Assembly (NCBI GenBank): GCA_964533705.1
Contig: CAZHMN010000058.1
Span: forward strand, 1 to 18,205
DNA: 18,205 nt
Direction: 5' to 3'
From: CAZHMN01 sp964533705
GTDB lineage: Bacteria; Electryoneota; B3-LCP
Part shown: positions 1 to 8,183 of the stretch, in pieces
Numbering within the stretch: the first letter of the stretch is position 1
Layout: the number at the start of each line of letters is the position of its first letter
Notes under the pieces: model-generated
Seen by the model: only the letters and a program-made list of their open reading frames with translations
Databases searched by the model: none
What the model was told of the DNA's origin: nothing
Program-made: the position numbers and the translations under genes

Positions 1-181
1 CAGAGACGGCCAGCAGATTTATGAGGGCGAATTGAGCTCTCTAAGGCGATTTAAGGACGACGTTCGCGAGGTCACTGAAGGATACGAATGCGGCGTGGGC
101 ATCAGCAATTTCCAGGATATTAAAGTCGGCGACGTCATTGAAGTTTACGAGATCGTAGAAACAAAGAGGACGCTGGCATGA
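1..181 (+). CDS. infB: Translation initiation factor IF-2, C-terminal end (partial)
   Basis: The frame starting at base 2 reads through 59 residues to a TGA at 179-181. The peptide contains RRFKDDVREV followed by GYECGVGI and DIKVGDVIEVYE, which is the closing beta-barrel (domain IV, the fMet-tRNA-binding part) of bacterial IF-2. The protein delivers initiator tRNA to the 30S subunit in the cytoplasm. The 5' end is outside the window. The stop overlaps the rbfA start as ATGA, which indicates translational coupling. The infB-rbfA neighbourhood is widely conserved in bacteria and supports the call. Confidence 0.93.
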   Translation, partial: RDGQQIYEGELSSLRRFKDDVREVTEGYECGVGISNFQDIKVGDVIEVYEIVETKRTLA

Positions 182-564
182 GCCGCCGTCGTTGGGGTGA
201 CCCATTAGCTAAAAATCCGGGACGGCGACAGGCGCGCGTCAACGACCTGCTACGCCGGGAAATTGGGGGGATTCTCCAGAGGGTGTATTCCGATAAATTG
301 CACGCGCTGGTTACCGTGACCGAAGTGCGCACAACCGGCGACCTGAGGCACGCCCGGATTTTCGTCGCCGTGCTGGCGGCCAAAGAGCAACAGACTGAAT
401 CGCTAAAAATATTGCAGAATATTCGCCCGCAATTACGCCAACGTCTGGCAGATAGAATTGTTCTTAAGTACATTCCTACGCTCACGTTTATGCTCGACGA
501 TTCAGCTGAACGTGCCCAGCGTATTGAAGAATTGTTAGGTCGGGATGGTTCCGGAGAGAACTGA
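178..564 (+). CDS. rbfA: Ribosome-binding factor A
   Basis: A 128-residue protein of normal length for RbfA, a KH-fold factor that binds the 30S subunit during late 16S rRNA maturation and cold adaptation. Visible signatures are the basic N-terminus (R3-R5, RRQARVNDLLRREI at 17-29), the strand region VTVTEVRTTGDLRHARIFV at 45-63, and the terminal strand motif RIVLKYIPTLTFMLDDS at 93-109. The start is the ATG that overlaps the infB stop (ATGA). The 3' end overlaps the next gene by 20 bp, so both neighbours are probably coupled to it. Nothing is missing or unusual. Confidence 0.95.
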   Translation: MSRRRWGDPLAKNPGRRQARVNDLLRREIGGILQRVYSDKLHALVTVTEVRTTGDLRHARIFVAVLAAKEQQTESLKILQNIRPQLRQRLADRIVLKYIPTLTFMLDDSAERAQRIEELLGRDGSGEN

Positions 565-1525
565 TACGGATGAGTTCAAAGCCCAGGCGGCTGAATTCGC
601 CGCAAAGCTGGGCGATCAAAAGCGAGTTCTGGTAACGACTCACATATCCCCTGATGGGGACGCAGTTGCTTCGATGTTGAGCGCATCGGAGATTCTTCGG
701 CAGCTTGATAGTGACGCCATCTGTTGTCTGCCCGACAGGGTTCCGCGGCGCTATGATTTTCTGCCCGGAGCTGACTGTATTATCGAGACGGCGGATTTGA
801 ACGATAAGGACTGGGATCGAATCCTGGTTGTGGACAGCGGAAACCTTTCCCGAATCGGAGATTTGGCAAACAGAATAAGCCCGGAAACGCCTCTGGTCAA
901 CGTGGATCACCACATTGACAACGAACGTTTTGGGGAACTGAACGTTGTCTATCCGGAAGCAGCGTCCACCACAGAGATCCTGTTTGATCTCATCCAGACC
1001 CTTCATCTCTCTATTCCTGACAACCTGGCGACGCTTATTTACGCGGGATTATTCACCGATACGGGCGGTTTTCGTTTTTCCAATACGACGGAACGCACGT
1101 TTTCCATTGCGGCGCGGATGGTTCGGCACGGGGCTAATCCGAACGATATCGCCGAAGCGGTTTACGCCTCAAATTCGCCGACCAGCATGAGACTCCTGGG
1201 GAAAGCCCTATCCTCGCTCGAGTTGACGGAAAACGGCTGCCTGGCCACGATGACCGTGGAGCAGGATAATTCGGCTGAAGAAATGGAAGACCTGGCTGAC
1301 TATGGATTAGCGATCAAAGGAGTTCGGGCGGCGGCGTTATTCCGACTCGAGGGAGAAAGTGTAAGAGTCAGCCTTCGAGGACGGGGAACGGTTGACGTTT
1401 CGCGGGTTGCGCGCCGCTTCGGCGGTGGCGGGCACACCAAGGCCGCCGGCTTTACAATTAAGGGAGATTACGATAAACTGCGCTCGCAGGTCATCGCCGC
1501 TCTTAATGAAGAAATCGGGCGTTAA
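545..1525 (+). CDS. nrnA: DHH/DHHA1 phosphoesterase, NrnA-like oligoribonuclease / pAp phosphatase
   Basis: A 326-residue cytoplasmic enzyme of the DHH family. Metal-binding motifs are in order: H33 with DGDA at 37-40, VVDSGN at 96-101, the name-giving DHH at 121-123, and TDTGGFR at 171-177. The C-terminal DHHA1 domain ends in the substrate-binding GGGGHTKAAGF at 293-303. The NrnA family degrades short oligoribonucleotides and dephosphorylates pAp to AMP, which fits its place between rbfA and truB and upstream of pnp. The ATG at 545 lies inside rbfA (20-bp overlap) with only weak Shine-Dalgarno-like bases (AGGTCGGG), so translation probably depends on coupling. A substrate preference for cyclic dinucleotide products cannot be excluded from sequence alone. 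Confidence 0.9.
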   Translation: MVPERTDTDEFKAQAAEFAAKLGDQKRVLVTTHISPDGDAVASMLSASEILRQLDSDAICCLPDRVPRRYDFLPGADCIIETADLNDKDWDRILVVDSGNLSRIGDLANRISPETPLVNVDHHIDNERFGELNVVYPEAASTTEILFDLIQTLHLSIPDNLATLIYAGLFTDTGGFRFSNTTERTFSIAARMVRHGANPNDIAEAVYASNSPTSMRLLGKALSSLELTENGCLATMTVEQDNSAEEMEDLADYGLAIKGVRAAALFRLEGESVRVSLRGRGTVDVSRVARRFGGGGHTKAAGFTIKGDYDKLRSQVIAALNEEIGR

Positions 1526-2240
1526 TCGTATTACGCCGTTGGGCCGAAGTCATTCTCTCGCCGGAATAGACTTCCAGGCCGGCGCGGCTCTATTGATCAA
1601 TAAACCATCCGGCATCACGTCATTCGGTGTGGTTCGGCAAGTCAGGAAGCTGATCGGGGTGCAGAAAGTCGGGCACGCCGGCACTCTGGATCCCGCTGCC
1701 ACCGGCCTTCTGATCCTGCTGACGGGTAAGGCGACCCGTAGCCAGTCCGAGTTCATGGCCCTCGATAAAGAATACTCGGCCCAGATCCTGCTCGGCGTCG
1801 AGACCACCACGTGGGATCTGGACGGTGAAGTCATCGAAAAAAAAGCGGTCCCTTTAATAAAGAAAACCGACTTAGAAGCTCTTGTCGCCGACCGCTTCAG
1901 CGGTGAAATAGATCAAATCCCGCCTGCATTTTCGGCGGTAAAACAGCAAGGCGTCCCCAGTTACCGGCGTGCCCGCCGAGGGCAACCGATCAAGCTTGAA
2001 TCCCGCAAGGTTCGCGTCCACGAGATTGAAATCCAGGACTGGACGTCGCCGGAAATAACCCTGCGAGTGAGCTGTTCAAGCGGATTTTACGTTCGATCTT
2101 TGGCTCATGACGTCGGAGCGGCAATCGGGTGTGGGGGAACACTTAAACAGTTAGTGCGTACTCGCATAGGCCCTCATCACCTTGAAGAGGCGCTAAGCCT
2201 GGATGAACTGGCTGTGAAGTTATCACAATGTCCGATCTGA
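1506..2240 (+). CDS. truB: tRNA pseudouridine(55) synthase, compact form
   Basis: Isomerises U55 in the T-loop of tRNAs to pseudouridine. The frame is open further upstream (to 1392), but the ATG at 1506 gives a normal N-terminus with LLINKPSGITSF at 29-40 and a 20-bp overlap with the preceding gene, mirroring the 20-bp overlap one gene earlier. The catalytic aspartate is D62 in HAGTLDPAATGLL (57-69). Other family motifs are the tyrosine of LDKEY (86-90), the segment around PPAFSAVKQQG (139-149), and GFYVRSLAHDVG (193-204). At 244 residues it ends shortly after the catalytic domain and appears to lack the C-terminal PUA domain of longer TruB proteins. Its 3' end overlaps ribF by 13 bp. Confidence 0.94.
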   Translation: MKKSGVNRITPLGRSHSLAGIDFQAGAALLINKPSGITSFGVVRQVRKLIGVQKVGHAGTLDPAATGLLILLTGKATRSQSEFMALDKEYSAQILLGVETTTWDLDGEVIEKKAVPLIKKTDLEALVADRFSGEIDQIPPAFSAVKQQGVPSYRRARRGQPIKLESRKVRVHEIEIQDWTSPEITLRVSCSSGFYVRSLAHDVGAAIGCGGTLKQLVRTRIGPHHLEEALSLDELAVKLSQCPI

Positions 2241-3196
2241 TTGAGATATACGCTGACGAAATTTTTAGGCCTGATAAGAGAGGTCCTGCGATAACCACGG
2301 TCGGTACCTTCGACGGGGTGCACCTGGGACATCGGAAGATTCTGGATCGGGTGAGCAGTGGAGTTGCCAAAACCCGGGTCAGGACTGTGGTGACTTTCGA
2401 GCCTCATCCACAGAATGTAATGCGCCACCGGCCTGGAATCGTCCCCATCCTCACCAGTACACCGGAGAAGGTTCGGATCCTGCGTTCAATCGGGATAGAC
2501 CGGGTTTATATCCTCCGCTTTACGAAAGAGCTGGCCAGGGTCACCGCCGAAGAATTTTTAACACGGATACTGATCGGAGAGCTGAATACCGAGAAATTGG
2601 TGGTGGGGTACAATCATTTTTTCGGACGGGATCGCAAAGGTAACAGCGAATTTCTGGAGAGCGTAAAAGATCGCTATGGGTTTGATCTTGAAGTCGTGGG
2701 ACCGCACAACATGGCCGGGGAAACCATCAGTTCCACGAAAATTCGCCGGATATTGCAATCGGGGGACGTGGAAAAAGCCGCTCAGTTTTTAGGAAGAAAG
2801 TACAGATTGGCCGGACGCGTTATTCCGGGTGTGGGTCGGGGACGCACGCTTAATTTTCCAACGGCCAACCTGGAATTGACACACCCGGAAAAGTTGATCC
2901 CCCCGAAGGGCGTTTACGCCGCCATCGTCGAAGTTGATGATCAAATGCACCCCGGGATGGTAAACATCGGTATCAGGCCAACGTTTGGGGAAAGTAAACT
3001 TACCATTGAGGTCCACTTGATCAACTTCGATGGTGATCTGTACGATCAATCGCTCAATCTACTGTTTCTCAAACGTATCCGGGACGAGGAAAAATTCGAA
3101 AGCGCGCAGGCGTTGACCGCCCGGATCATGAAGGACAGAGATGAGAGCCTGAGGGTGTTCGAGGCCAATCTGACCGATACACCCACGCCAAGATGA
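2228..3196 (+). CDS. ribF: Bifunctional riboflavin kinase / FMN adenylyltransferase
   Basis: A 322-residue two-domain enzyme that turns riboflavin into FMN and then FAD. The N-terminal adenylyltransferase domain carries the nucleotide-binding GTFDGVHLGH at 26-35, TFEPHP at 56-61 and ISSTKIRRIL at 167-176. The C-terminal kinase domain carries GRGRTLNFPTANL at 203-215, VNIGIRPTF at 245-253 and the catalytic glutamate E261 in IEVHL. Its position between truB and rpsO is a classic arrangement (ribC in Bacillus). The start ATG overlaps truB by 13 bp. The last residues after about 312 (TDTPTPR) look like an unstructured tail. The next gene follows after a 53-bp gap. Confidence 0.95.
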   Translation: MSDLIEIYADEIFRPDKRGPAITTVGTFDGVHLGHRKILDRVSSGVAKTRVRTVVTFEPHPQNVMRHRPGIVPILTSTPEKVRILRSIGIDRVYILRFTKELARVTAEEFLTRILIGELNTEKLVVGYNHFFGRDRKGNSEFLESVKDRYGFDLEVVGPHNMAGETISSTKIRRILQSGDVEKAAQFLGRKYRLAGRVIPGVGRGRTLNFPTANLELTHPEKLIPPKGVYAAIVEVDDQMHPGMVNIGIRPTFGESKLTIEVHLINFDGDLYDQSLNLLFLKRIRDEEKFESAQALTARIMKDRDESLRVFEANLTDTPTPR

Positions 3197-3249
3197 AAAA
3201 TTGTTGAATAGGCCATCACAGAGAAAACCATTTACGGATAGGACACCAA

Positions 3250-3519
3250 ATGCCGTTGACAAAGGAAAGAATCAAGGAAATTACCAGAGAATTCGGCGAA
3301 AATCCCGAAGATACAGGTCGCGCGGAAGTTCAGATCGCCCTCCTGACCACTCACATCAATGATCTGACCGAGCACTTGAAAATCCACAAGAAGGATCACC
3401 ATTCCAGACGTGGACTGTTGAAAATGGTCGGACGCCGCAGACGACTGCTGGATTACCTCGCCAGGGAAGACGTAGAGCGTTACCGGGCGATCCTGAACAA
3501 ATTAAACTTGCGTCGTTAA
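3250..3519 (+). CDS. rpsO: 30S ribosomal protein S15
   Basis: An 89-residue protein of exactly the standard S15 length. S15 is a primary 16S rRNA binder of the central domain. Diagnostic stretches are TGRAEVQIALLT at 22-33, HKKDHHSRRGLL at 46-57 and GRRRRLLDYL at 61-70. A Shine-Dalgarno-like TAGGA (3239-3243) sits 6 nt before the ATG. It is followed by pnp, the conserved rpsO-pnp pair. In several bacteria S15 represses its own mRNA through leader structure. I see no convincing pseudoknot or promoter in the 53-bp leader here. Confidence 0.97.
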   Translation: MPLTKERIKEITREFGENPEDTGRAEVQIALLTTHINDLTEHLKIHKKDHHSRRGLLKMVGRRRRLLDYLAREDVERYRAILNKLNLRR

Positions 3520-3535
3520 CTCTTTGTTCGACGCA

Positions 3536-3586
3536 ACCGGGGTTGATTTCCCAGCCCGGTATTAACCCGCACTCTTTGAACGGGCT
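3536..3586 (+). promoter_or_regulatory. rpsO-pnp intergenic region with two competing hairpins
   Basis: The 78-bp gap holds two 6-bp perfect stems that cannot form together. ACCGGG (3536-3541) pairs with CCCGGT (3555-3560). The overlapping AGCCCG (3553-3558) pairs with CGGGCT (3581-3586), which ends three bases before the GGAG of pnp (3589-3592, ATG at 3598). There is no T-tract, so neither looks like an intrinsic terminator. In other bacteria the pnp leader is a hairpin target of RNase III/PNPase autoregulation. A similar switch here is inference only. Confidence 0.4.
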
Positions 3587-3597
3587 ATGGAGAATTT

Positions 3598-5832
3598 ATG
3601 AGTTACAAAGAAGAGATAACTGTTGGTGGTCGAACCCTTTCAATCGAAGTGGGTAAGGTTGCACAGCAGGCGGATGGATCCGCCTGGGTTCGGTACGGTG
3701 ATACCATCGTACTGGCCGCTGCCACGTCGACCAAGGAACCGATTGAAGCTGACTATCTACCTCTTATGGTGGACTATCGGGAAAAATTGTACGCCTCGGG
3801 AAAGATTCCCGGCGGCTTTTTCAAGCGGGAGGGACGTCCATCCGAATCCGAGGTTTTGGTCGCTCGCTTAATTGACCGACCTATTCGACCTCTATTCCCC
3901 AAGGACTACCGCTGCGACACGCAGGTATTACTCAACGTATTTTCCGCGGACACGGAAAATCTGCCCGACGTGGTCAGCGCCATCGCGGCTTCGGTCGCTC
4001 TGACGGTATCAGACATCCCCTTTGACGGTCCGGTCGCCGCGGTGCGCGTGGGAATGATCGAGGGAGAATACATCCTCAATCCTTCCATCGAGATGCTCGA
4101 AAAATCCCGCATGGAATTGATCGTGGCGGGGACCCATGATGCCATTACGATGGTGGAGGGCGGCTCCAAAGAGGTCTCAGAGGATGAGATGATCGGGGCG
4201 ATTGATTTCGCCCACCAGGCCATTCGACAGATCGTCGAATTGCAGAACAAGATCCGCGAAAATGTCGGAGTGCCGAAGCGTGAGCACACACCCATCGAGG
4301 TTCCTGAAGGACTGCAAGAGGATGTCGGCAAGATCGCGAAAGAACACCTCAACCGCATCTGTCACATAACAGAAAAAGCTGAACGTCGCGAAGCCAAGAG
4401 GCAGCTTCGGGAGCAAATCCTGACCGATCTGGAGGAAAAATATCCGGAATCCGAACTATTGATGGCGGAAATTCTGGACGATCTCTATCAGGCGACTGTC
4501 AGGCAGATGGTGCTGGAGGAAAAAAAGAGATTAGACGGCAGGGATTACGATACCATCAGGCCGATCAGTATTGACCTCGGCTTGCTGCCCCGGGCTCACG
4601 GTTCGGCGTTGTTCACCCGCGGTCAGACTCAAGCACTGGCAACGGTCACTCTGGGCACGAAGGAAGACGAACAGAGAGTTGACGGCCTGGCTGAAGATTA
4701 CTTCCGCCGCTTCTTGTTTCACTACAACTTCCCACCGTTCTGCACGGGTGAAGTAAAGAGGTTTATGGGAACGGGGCGCCGCGAAATCGGTCACGGGAAT
4801 CTGGCGCATCGGGCTCTGCAATTCATTATACCCCCCTGGGAGAGTTTCCCCTACACCATCCGGGTCGTCTCAGAAATTCTGGAATCAAACGGAAGTTCCT
4901 CCATGGCTTCGGTCTGCGCCGGGTCCTTAGCTTTGATGGAAGCCGGCGTTCCGGTCAGCCAACACGTCGCCGGGATCGCCATGGGTTTAATTAAGGAAGA
5001 AGACAACACCGCCATTCTAACCGACATTCTGGGCGATGAGGATCATCTGGGGGACATGGATTTCAAAGTGGCCGGCACTCGCAACGGGATCACCGCCTTC
5101 CAGATGGACATCAAGATCAAGGGATTACCTCCGGAAGTCATGCGGGAAGCGCTGCAAAAGGCGAAATCAGCTCGTCTGCGAATCCTGGACATCATGGAAG
5201 AAGCCATTCCAGAACATAAACCCGATTTATCCGCTTACGCACCTCGCATTATATCCATCCACATACCGATTGAGGAGATCGGCACGGTCATCGGGCCCGG
5301 TGGAAAGATGATCCGCGAAATCGTCGAAAAGAGCGGAGCCAAGGTTGACATCCTGGATGACGGCCAGGTCAACATCGCTTCCGTGAATGGCGAATCCGGT
5401 GAGAAAGCTCGAAAGATGATCCTGCGCTTAGTTGAGCCTCCCGAAGAAGGGAAAACCTACCTGGGTATAGTCAAGAAGATCACTGATTTCGGAGCTTTCG
5501 TTGAAATTCTCCCCGGCAAAGAAGGATTGCTCCATATCAGCGAAATTGAACGCCAACGCATTCGCAGCGTTTCCGACGTCTTAAACGTCGGCGACGAGAT
5601 CGAGGTTAAACTGCTGTCCATCGAACCGGATGGAAGAATGGATCTATCCCGCCGGGCGCTATTATTCGAGCAGGACGGCGGCGGCCCGAATGGGGAACCT
5701 TATCAGCGAGTCCGTCCACCCCGCTCTAATAGCCGACAGGGTCGTTCCGACAGGGATCACAGAGGCCGCGGCGATCGGAATCGTCGTCCCGACCGCGACC
5801 GTCGAGGCGGAAGAGGCGGCGACCGTGGCTGA
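3598..5832 (+). CDS. pnp: Polyribonucleotide nucleotidyltransferase (PNPase)
   Basis: The 3'-5' phosphorolytic exoribonuclease of the RNA degradosome, 744 residues. Domain order is standard. The first RNase PH core runs to about residue 215 with FFKREGRPSESE (74-85). A helical linker follows (about 235-310). The second RNase PH core has GDEDHLGDMDFKVAGT (479-494), whose acidic residues bind the catalytic metal. Then come a KH domain with the GPGGK loop (566-570) and an S1 domain (about 619-687, ITDFGAFVEILPGKEGLLHIS). After residue 700 the protein ends in a disordered arginine- and glycine-rich tail. GGAG (3589-3592) is a good ribosome site. The stop lies beyond the GTG start of the next gene (8-bp overlap). 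Confidence 0.97.
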   Translation: MSYKEEITVGGRTLSIEVGKVAQQADGSAWVRYGDTIVLAAATSTKEPIEADYLPLMVDYREKLYASGKIPGGFFKREGRPSESEVLVARLIDRPIRPLFPKDYRCDTQVLLNVFSADTENLPDVVSAIAASVALTVSDIPFDGPVAAVRVGMIEGEYILNPSIEMLEKSRMELIVAGTHDAITMVEGGSKEVSEDEMIGAIDFAHQAIRQIVELQNKIRENVGVPKREHTPIEVPEGLQEDVGKIAKEHLNRICHITEKAERREAKRQLREQILTDLEEKYPESELLMAEILDDLYQATVRQMVLEEKKRLDGRDYDTIRPISIDLGLLPRAHGSALFTRGQTQALATVTLGTKEDEQRVDGLAEDYFRRFLFHYNFPPFCTGEVKRFMGTGRREIGHGNLAHRALQFIIPPWESFPYTIRVVSEILESNGSSSMASVCAGSLALMEAGVPVSQHVAGIAMGLIKEEDNTAILTDILGDEDHLGDMDFKVAGTRNGITAFQMDIKIKGLPPEVMREALQKAKSARLRILDIMEEAIPEHKPDLSAYAPRIISIHIPIEEIGTVIGPGGKMIREIVEKSGAKVDILDDGQVNIASVNGESGEKARKMILRLVEPPEEGKTYLGIVKKITDFGAFVEILPGKEGLLHISEIERQRIRSVSDVLNVGDEIEVKLLSIEPDGRMDLSRRALLFEQDGGGPNGEPYQRVRPPRSNSRQGRSDRDHRGRGDRNRRPDRDRRGGRGGDRG

Positions 5833-7105
5833 GCCGCAATACAACCGTACCGTATCCGAGGACGGATTAAAAATCATCTCAGAACAGATGCCCTGGGTTC
5901 GCTCGGTGAGTGTGGGCATCTGGATTACAACCGGCTCCGTTTATGAGCGTGAAGAAGAAGCCGGCATATCCCACATGCTGGAGCACATGGTCTTCAAGGG
6001 TACAGCAAAGAGAACCGGGCTCCAGATTGTCCAGGAGATTGAAGGCGTAGGCGGGCATATCAACGCCTTTACGTCCAAGGAATTGACCTGCTTCTACGCT
6101 CAGGTGCTGGATGAACATTTAGGATTGGCTCTGGACGTCCTTTGTGACATACTGACCTCCCCCACTCTATCGGCGGATGACGTTGAACGCGAAAAATTGG
6201 TCATAACGGAGGAAATTCGCCACTACGAGGACACCCCTCACGAACTCATTTTCGACTACTTTGCCAGCACCCTTTACGGTGAACACCCTCTGGCGCGCCC
6301 CATTATGGGGACGGTTCAAACCGTCTCTTCGTTGAATAACGATCGTTTGAAGAATTACTTGGACCAGAATTATCCCCGCAACAGAATGGTCGTCGCTGCT
6401 GCCGGCAGTTTAAGCCATGATGGTCTCATCGCGGAGATCGAAACTCGCTTGAAGCAGGGGCAACGACCTGAAACAAACTCTGTTATCCCCATCAAATACC
6501 CAGAGCCGCGCACGAAAAAATTCCCCAGAACGGTTCAGGGCGTTCACCTCTGCCGCGGTGTTCAGGGTGTAAGCTATAGTGATAAGCGCAAGATGGCCGC
6601 ACTGGTGCTCTCTAATATCCTGGGCGGCGGCATGAGTTCCCGCCTCTTCCAAAGAGTGCGCGAAAAAGAGGCGCTGGCTTACAACGTCTTCAGTTTCCTC
6701 GACACGATGAAGCACACGGGAACGTTCGGCGTCTACCTGGGAACCGATCCTCAGCGGTTGGATTATGCCCTCAAAGTCCTCGATGAAGAATACAATCGGA
6801 TATTAGAGGACGGCATTCCGGAAGACGAACTGACCAGGGCTAAGGAGCAGCTGAAAGGTAACCTGGTGCTGGGGTTGGAGGGTACTTCGGGGAGAATGTT
6901 CCGTTTGGCAAAACTGGAAATCTACCTGGGTCGTTTCCTCACGCTTGACGAGACCATCTCGATGATCGAGTCGGTTACCGTTGATGAAATGATGGACTTG
7001 GCCCGGGAGTTCCTAAACATAGATAAGCAATACACAGCAATTATTCTGCCCAAGGAGGAAGCAGTTCATGATTATCGGAGTTCCCAAGGAAATCAAAGCG
7101 AATGA
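5825..7105 (+). CDS. M16-family zinc metallopeptidase (processing-peptidase-like)
   Basis: A 426-residue single-chain M16 peptidase related to Bacillus YmxG/MlpA and mitochondrial processing peptidase beta. The inverted zinc motif HxxEH is H50-M-L-E53-H54, followed by the family stretch GGHINAFTSKE (77-87) and the distal glutamate ligand in VITEEI (126-131). The substrate-binding half contains GGGMSSRLFQ, also typical. The frame is open upstream into pnp, but GTG at 5825, preceded by GGAAGAGG (about 5809-5816), gives a normal N-terminus (AEPQYNRTVSEDGLKII). It overlaps pnp by 8 bp. The last 38 bp run into the alanine dehydrogenase gene. The position after pnp matches M16 genes in other phyla. 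No signal peptide is seen, and the physiological substrate is unknown. Confidence 0.9.
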   Translation: MAEPQYNRTVSEDGLKIISEQMPWVRSVSVGIWITTGSVYEREEEAGISHMLEHMVFKGTAKRTGLQIVQEIEGVGGHINAFTSKELTCFYAQVLDEHLGLALDVLCDILTSPTLSADDVEREKLVITEEIRHYEDTPHELIFDYFASTLYGEHPLARPIMGTVQTVSSLNNDRLKNYLDQNYPRNRMVVAAAGSLSHDGLIAEIETRLKQGQRPETNSVIPIKYPEPRTKKFPRTVQGVHLCRGVQGVSYSDKRKMAALVLSNILGGGMSSRLFQRVREKEALAYNVFSFLDTMKHTGTFGVYLGTDPQRLDYALKVLDEEYNRILEDGIPEDELTRAKEQLKGNLVLGLEGTSGRMFRLAKLEIYLGRFLTLDETISMIESVTVDEMMDLAREFLNIDKQYTAIILPKEEAVHDYRSSQGNQSE

Positions 7106-8183
7106 GAATCGAGTGGCGCTCCAACCGGTTGGGGCGGAAATGCTCATCCAACACGGCCATAAAGTTCTCGTCCAGGAGGGCGCCGGTCAAGGAAGCGGTT
7201 TCCCCGATGATGAATACGTCAGCGCCGGTGCGGAAATCTGCAGGACCGCAGAAGAGGTCTTTTCCCGTTCGGAGATGATCATCAAAGTGAAAGAACCACT
7301 TTCGCAGGAATACGCACTCATCAGGAAAAACCAGATTTTATTCACCTACTTCCACTTCGCCGCTTCCGAAGAGCTGACTCAGGCGATGATTAAATCCGGA
7401 GCGGTCTGCATCGCTTACGAGACTATGGAAAGCCCGGACGGATCCCTGCCCCTCTTGATACCTATGAGTGAAGTAGCGGGTCGGATGGCGACGCAGGAAG
7501 GCGCCAAGTTTCTGGAAAAAACGTACGGTGGACGCGGCCTCTTGCTGGGCGGTGTGCCGGGAGTCGCACCCGGCGAAGTTGTGATTCTTGGCGGAGGCAT
7601 CGTCGGTACGAACGCGGCCAAGATGGCAGCCGGACTCGGAGCCCACGTCACTATTCTGGACATCAACCTCGAACGCCTGCGCTATTTGGACGACGTCATG
7701 CCCGCCAACGTGCATACCCTGATGTCCAATCCCGCCAATATCCGCTGGGCGATCTCCAAGGCCGATCTGCTCATCGGCGCGGTGCTGATCCCCGGAGCGA
7801 AAGCTCCTCACCTCGTAACGAGGGAAATGCTGAAAATGATGAAGCCCGGGGCAGTAATCGTGGACGTGGCCGTAGATCAAGGGGGTTGCATTGAGACCTG
7901 CAAGCCCACCACCCACGCCGAACCGACCTTCACCATTGACGGTGTGCTGCATTACTGTGTGGCTAACATGCCCGGAGCGGTGCCGAATACCTCGACGATC
8001 GCTCTGACCAACGCCACGCTTCCCTACGCGGTAACCATCGCCGATAAAGGCTACGAGCAGGCCGCCAGGGATAGCGTGGAGATCCTGACGGGCATTAATA
8101 TTCTCAATGAAAAAGTCACCTGCAAAGGCGTAGCGGATGCCTTCAATCTACCCTACACACCGATAGCGGATTTATTAAGCTGA
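7068..8183 (+). CDS. ald: Alanine dehydrogenase (NAD)
   Basis: Catalyses reversible NAD-dependent deamination of L-alanine to pyruvate and ammonia. The 371-residue chain aligns by eye without gaps to the family. R15 (NENRVAL) and K75 (KVKEP) are substrate residues, H96 (TYFHFAAS) is the catalytic histidine, the dinucleotide fold has GGGIVG (175-180) followed by acidic D198, and VDVAVDQGG carries the conserved late aspartate. A strong AAGGAGG (7052-7058) lies 9 nt before the ATG, inside the M16 gene (38-bp overlap), so it may be translated more strongly than its coupled neighbours. A catabolic amino-acid enzyme inside a translation/RNA-decay operon is an unusual neighbour. Its stop shares one base with the dut start. 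Confidence 0.96.
   Translation: MIIGVPKEIKANENRVALQPVGAEMLIQHGHKVLVQEGAGQGSGFPDDEYVSAGAEICRTAEEVFSRSEMIIKVKEPLSQEYALIRKNQILFTYFHFAASEELTQAMIKSGAVCIAYETMESPDGSLPLLIPMSEVAGRMATQEGAKFLEKTYGGRGLLLGGVPGVAPGEVVILGGGIVGTNAAKMAAGLGAHVTILDINLERLRYLDDVMPANVHTLMSNPANIRWAISKADLLIGAVLIPGAKAPHLVTREMLKMMKPGAVIVDVAVDQGGCIETCKPTTHAEPTFTIDGVLHYCVANMPGAVPNTSTIALTNATLPYAVTIADKGYEQAARDSVEILTGINILNEKVTCKGVADAFNLPYTPIADLLS

Noticed and set aside
488..1006. A 172-codon open frame on the - strand
   Set aside because: It is antisense to the rbfA end and the DHH phosphoesterase motifs, with no recognisable domain and no plausible ribosome site.
1392..1505. Upstream extension of truB
   Set aside because: The frame is open but the added residues have low-complexity composition and would overlap the DHHA1 domain by over 130 bp. 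ATG 1506 gives a normal TruB N-terminus.
3197..3249. A promoter in front of rpsO
   Set aside because: TTGTTG/TTGAAT-like bases exist but no acceptable -10 box lies 16-18 bp downstream.
3906..4358. A 150-codon open frame on the - strand
   Set aside because: It is antisense to pnp, rich in S, T and M as expected from a complementary frame, with no family resemblance.
5630..5824. Upstream extension of the M16 peptidase
   Set aside because: It would overlap the PNPase tail by about 200 bp and encode an A/V/T-rich stretch unlike any M16 N-terminus. GTG 5825 with GGAAGAGG fits better.
7338..7952. A 204-codon open frame on the - strand
   Set aside because: It lies wholly inside ald, whose catalytic motifs are all intact. 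The peptide has no domain and an improbable composition rich in H, G and R, as expected from antisense reading of a GC-rich gene.
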